Origin: Klebsiella variicola
Lineage (GTDB): Bacteria; Pseudomonadota; Gammaproteobacteria; Enterobacterales; Enterobacteriaceae
Reading direction: 5' to 3'
Assembly: GCF_000828055.2 (NCBI RefSeq)
Contig: NZ_CP010523.2
Location: forward strand, 3,100,001 to 3,164,000
DNA: 64,000 nucleotides
The notes beneath the pieces are model-generated. The model had not been told where the DNA came from. It made no database searches and was given only the letters and a program-made list of their open reading frames with translations. The position numbers were made by a program, and so were the translations under genes. Every line of letters begins with the position of its first letter. The stretch's first letter is position 1. This document shows, piece by piece, positions 63,083 through 64,000 of this stretch.

Positions 63083-63489
63083 TGGGTTCCATTATAAAAA
63101 TAACGAAATATAGCAAAGCTTCTCACCTTGCAGATCGAGACACAAGCCCTCATCATAATGATCATGATGGCGGCGATGGAGGTGGTGGTATGCTTGAAGT
63201 TCGAGTTGCTAAATTAGAAGCCAACGTTGAAGATATTAAGGCTAATCTGGCTGAAGCGAGGTCAGACATAAGAAATCTGGTTGGTACAACCTCCGCTACC
63301 AAGACAGATGTTTCGACAATTTTACAAAAACTCGTTGATATTGATGAAAAATTAGCCAAAAAGGCTGGAGAGGATTTTGTTAATTCACAGGTTAGCGGCT
63401 TGAAAGTATGGATGCTTGGTATCCTCTTGCTTTCTATAGCCATGCCTGTGATTACACTCCTAGTAAATCTCTACATGAAAAAACCTTAA
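63082..63489 (+). CDS. Coiled-coil membrane-anchored protein, second gene of the rex-like operon
   Basis: 135 residues. A His/Asp/Gly-rich stretch (HHNDHDGGDGGGG, about residues 25-37) is followed by a coiled coil (MLEVRVAKLEANVEDIKANL) and a C-terminal membrane segment (WMLGILLLSIAMPVITLLVNLY). The layout resembles XhlA-type membrane-bound proteins. With its upstream partner it looks like a soluble-sensor plus membrane-effector pair as in RexA/RexB. A terminator follows at 63564-63587. Confidence 0.65.
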   Translation: MGSIIKITKYSKASHLADRDTSPHHNDHDGGDGGGGMLEVRVAKLEANVEDIKANLAEARSDIRNLVGTTSATKTDVSTILQKLVDIDEKLAKKAGEDFVNSQVSGLKVWMLGILLLSIAMPVITLLVNLYMKKP

Positions 63490-63563
63490 CCAGGTCAAAG
63501 AGACGAGTTTTCATACCCATATTAATCCATATACTCATTCCTACAGCGCCAATCTCCCAACTC

Positions 63564-63587
63564 CCGACCATAGTGTCGGTTTTTTTT
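63564..63587 (+). terminator. Terminator of the cI operon
   Basis: CCGAC - CATAGT - GTCGG followed by T8. It ends the immunity transcript before the pL region. Confidence 0.85.
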
Positions 63588-63625
63588 GCCTGCGATTCAC
63601 TGGCTATCTCTCAAAAACGCTTATG

Positions 63626-63687
63626 CAAACCTGTGATTTACACTACATATAAACCCATTATTGACATAATAGTAAACCAGTGATTTA
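63626..63687. promoter_or_regulatory. OL-like array of three operators
   Basis: CAAACCTGTGATTTA (63626-63640), TAAACCCATTATTGA (63650-63664) and TAAACCAGTGATTTA (63673-63687), spaced 24 and 23 bp, match the OR-like sites at 62125-62187. The last two overlap the -35 and -10 region of pL. Confidence 0.78.
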
Positions 63688-63689
63688 AT
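63661..63689 (+). promoter_or_regulatory. pL-type promoter
   Basis: TTGACA (63661-63666), 17 bp, TTTAAT (63684-63689). It points into the left-arm genes and is covered by two operators. Confidence 0.82.
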
Positions 63690-63836
63690 CAGGCTTACCA
63701 AGACGCACCGCGAACCACCCAGGCATGGAGCCCACGAAGTAGCTGCCGGCGGCATACGAATCACCGGATGAGGTGGAGAGATTAACGCGCAGTAGGTTCA
63801 AACGTTCCGCTGGCCGGCGACAAGGCAGAGGTTGAA

Positions 63837-63935
63837 ATGAGTAAGCACGGCATCAGAGCCATGGTCATTTCGGCAGTAATTGGACTCTTCATCTGGATTG
63901 CGCTCTTCAGCGCGCTGCGGGAGTTATTTCTATGA
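63837..63935 (+). CDS. 32-residue membrane peptide in the left-arm operon
   Basis: MSKHGIRAMVISAVIGLFIW... with a single hydrophobic segment and a C-terminus ELFL. It overlaps the next start codon (ATGA). SD AGAGG lies 6 bp upstream. It is 150 bp behind pL. Family unknown. Confidence 0.55.
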   Translation: MSKHGIRAMVISAVIGLFIWIALFSALRELFL

Positions 63936-64000
63936 TTGATTTCGCACGCAAACCCGCTCGTCAGCAGGCTGTTCGTTTAAGTCCGCTGTCAGCTTTCATC
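63932..64000 (+). CDS. Left-arm early gene, cut by window edge
   Basis: ATG at 63932 overlaps the previous stop; the visible 23 codons read MIDFARKPARQQAVRLSPLS and continue past the edge. Too short to classify. Confidence 0.5.
   Translation, partial: MIDFARKPARQQAVRLSPLSAFI

Larger units (their letters stand above)
16486..64000. mobile_element. Lambdoid siphovirus-type prophage inserted in sapC (right end beyond window)
   Basis: Contains recognisable terminase, portal, capsid, tail, lysis, Q antiterminator, nin-type, replication and immunity genes in lambdoid order on the minus strand. Cargo genes lie between the att junction and the tail genes. The tape-measure, tail-chaperone and tail-tube genes show single-base indels in this sequence, so the prophage may be defective. 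The left arm (recombination, excision, integrase) is not included. Confidence 0.95.

Noticed and set aside
16486..64000. CRISPR arrays
   Set aside because: No regularly spaced direct repeats were seen on either strand.

Overview
The window is a chromosomal segment of a Klebsiella-type enterobacterium (most likely the K. pneumoniae complex). Positions 1-16484 are host DNA: GC-rich genes in the order tyrR (cut by the window edge), ycjF, ycjX, pspDCBA, divergent pspF, a DHA2-type MFS exporter, an M20 amidohydrolase, an AraC-type regulator, a MmyB-like XRE regulator, an SDR protein, sapA and sapB. A Klebsiella-style REP hairpin lies beside tyrR. The call rests on gene order and protein similarity recalled from family knowledge; no search was run.

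From about 16486 to the right edge (more than 47.5 kb, right end not reached) lies a lambdoid siphovirus-type prophage. It is inserted just inside the start of sapC: the sapC ATG and five codons remain at 16471, then the sequence turns AT-rich and stops. No integrase is visible, so int, the other att half and the rest of sapC should lie beyond 64000. From att inward the layout is: cargo (PIN-domain protein, broken yedK-like gene, TIR protein with membrane segments), a LexA-controlled umuDC pair, a Gin-type DNA invertase with an invertible tailspike cassette, then on the minus strand the late genes from tail tip back to terminase, small accessory genes, lysis genes, a yagU homologue, antiterminator Q, nin-type genes, replication genes, a ydaT/ydaS pair, a short CI-like repressor, a two-gene rex-like operon, and the start of the left-arm operon.

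The most striking element is the invertible cassette at 22401-27486. Two 131-bp inverted repeats each begin with a 26-bp site of the Gin/Hin crossover type and each contain the RBS, start codon and first 27 codons of a tailspike gene. The two convergent spikes share only this N-terminal region and then carry different repeats and different SGNH-hydrolase ends. Only the spike next to the tail-tip gene is in line with late transcription. Inversion would exchange whole genes, and a third gene (24203-24961) would move with the silent spike. This looks like a capsule or O-antigen host-range switch.

The control region is readable: three 15-bp operators spaced 24 bp apart lie between ydaS and cI, and three more overlap a TTGACA-17-TTTAAT promoter at 63661. 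The CI-like protein has no S24 peptidase domain. A separate 77-residue gene under a LexA box (55599-55614) is therefore a candidate Gifsy-type antirepressor. Other notable points are an Ig-like domain behind a possible -1 frameshift in the major capsid gene, an Acb2/Tad1-like small protein, several opposite-strand cargo genes, and a dense cluster of single-base indels at 34.4-37.2 kb that breaks the tail tube, tail chaperone and tape-measure genes (real decay or sequence error).
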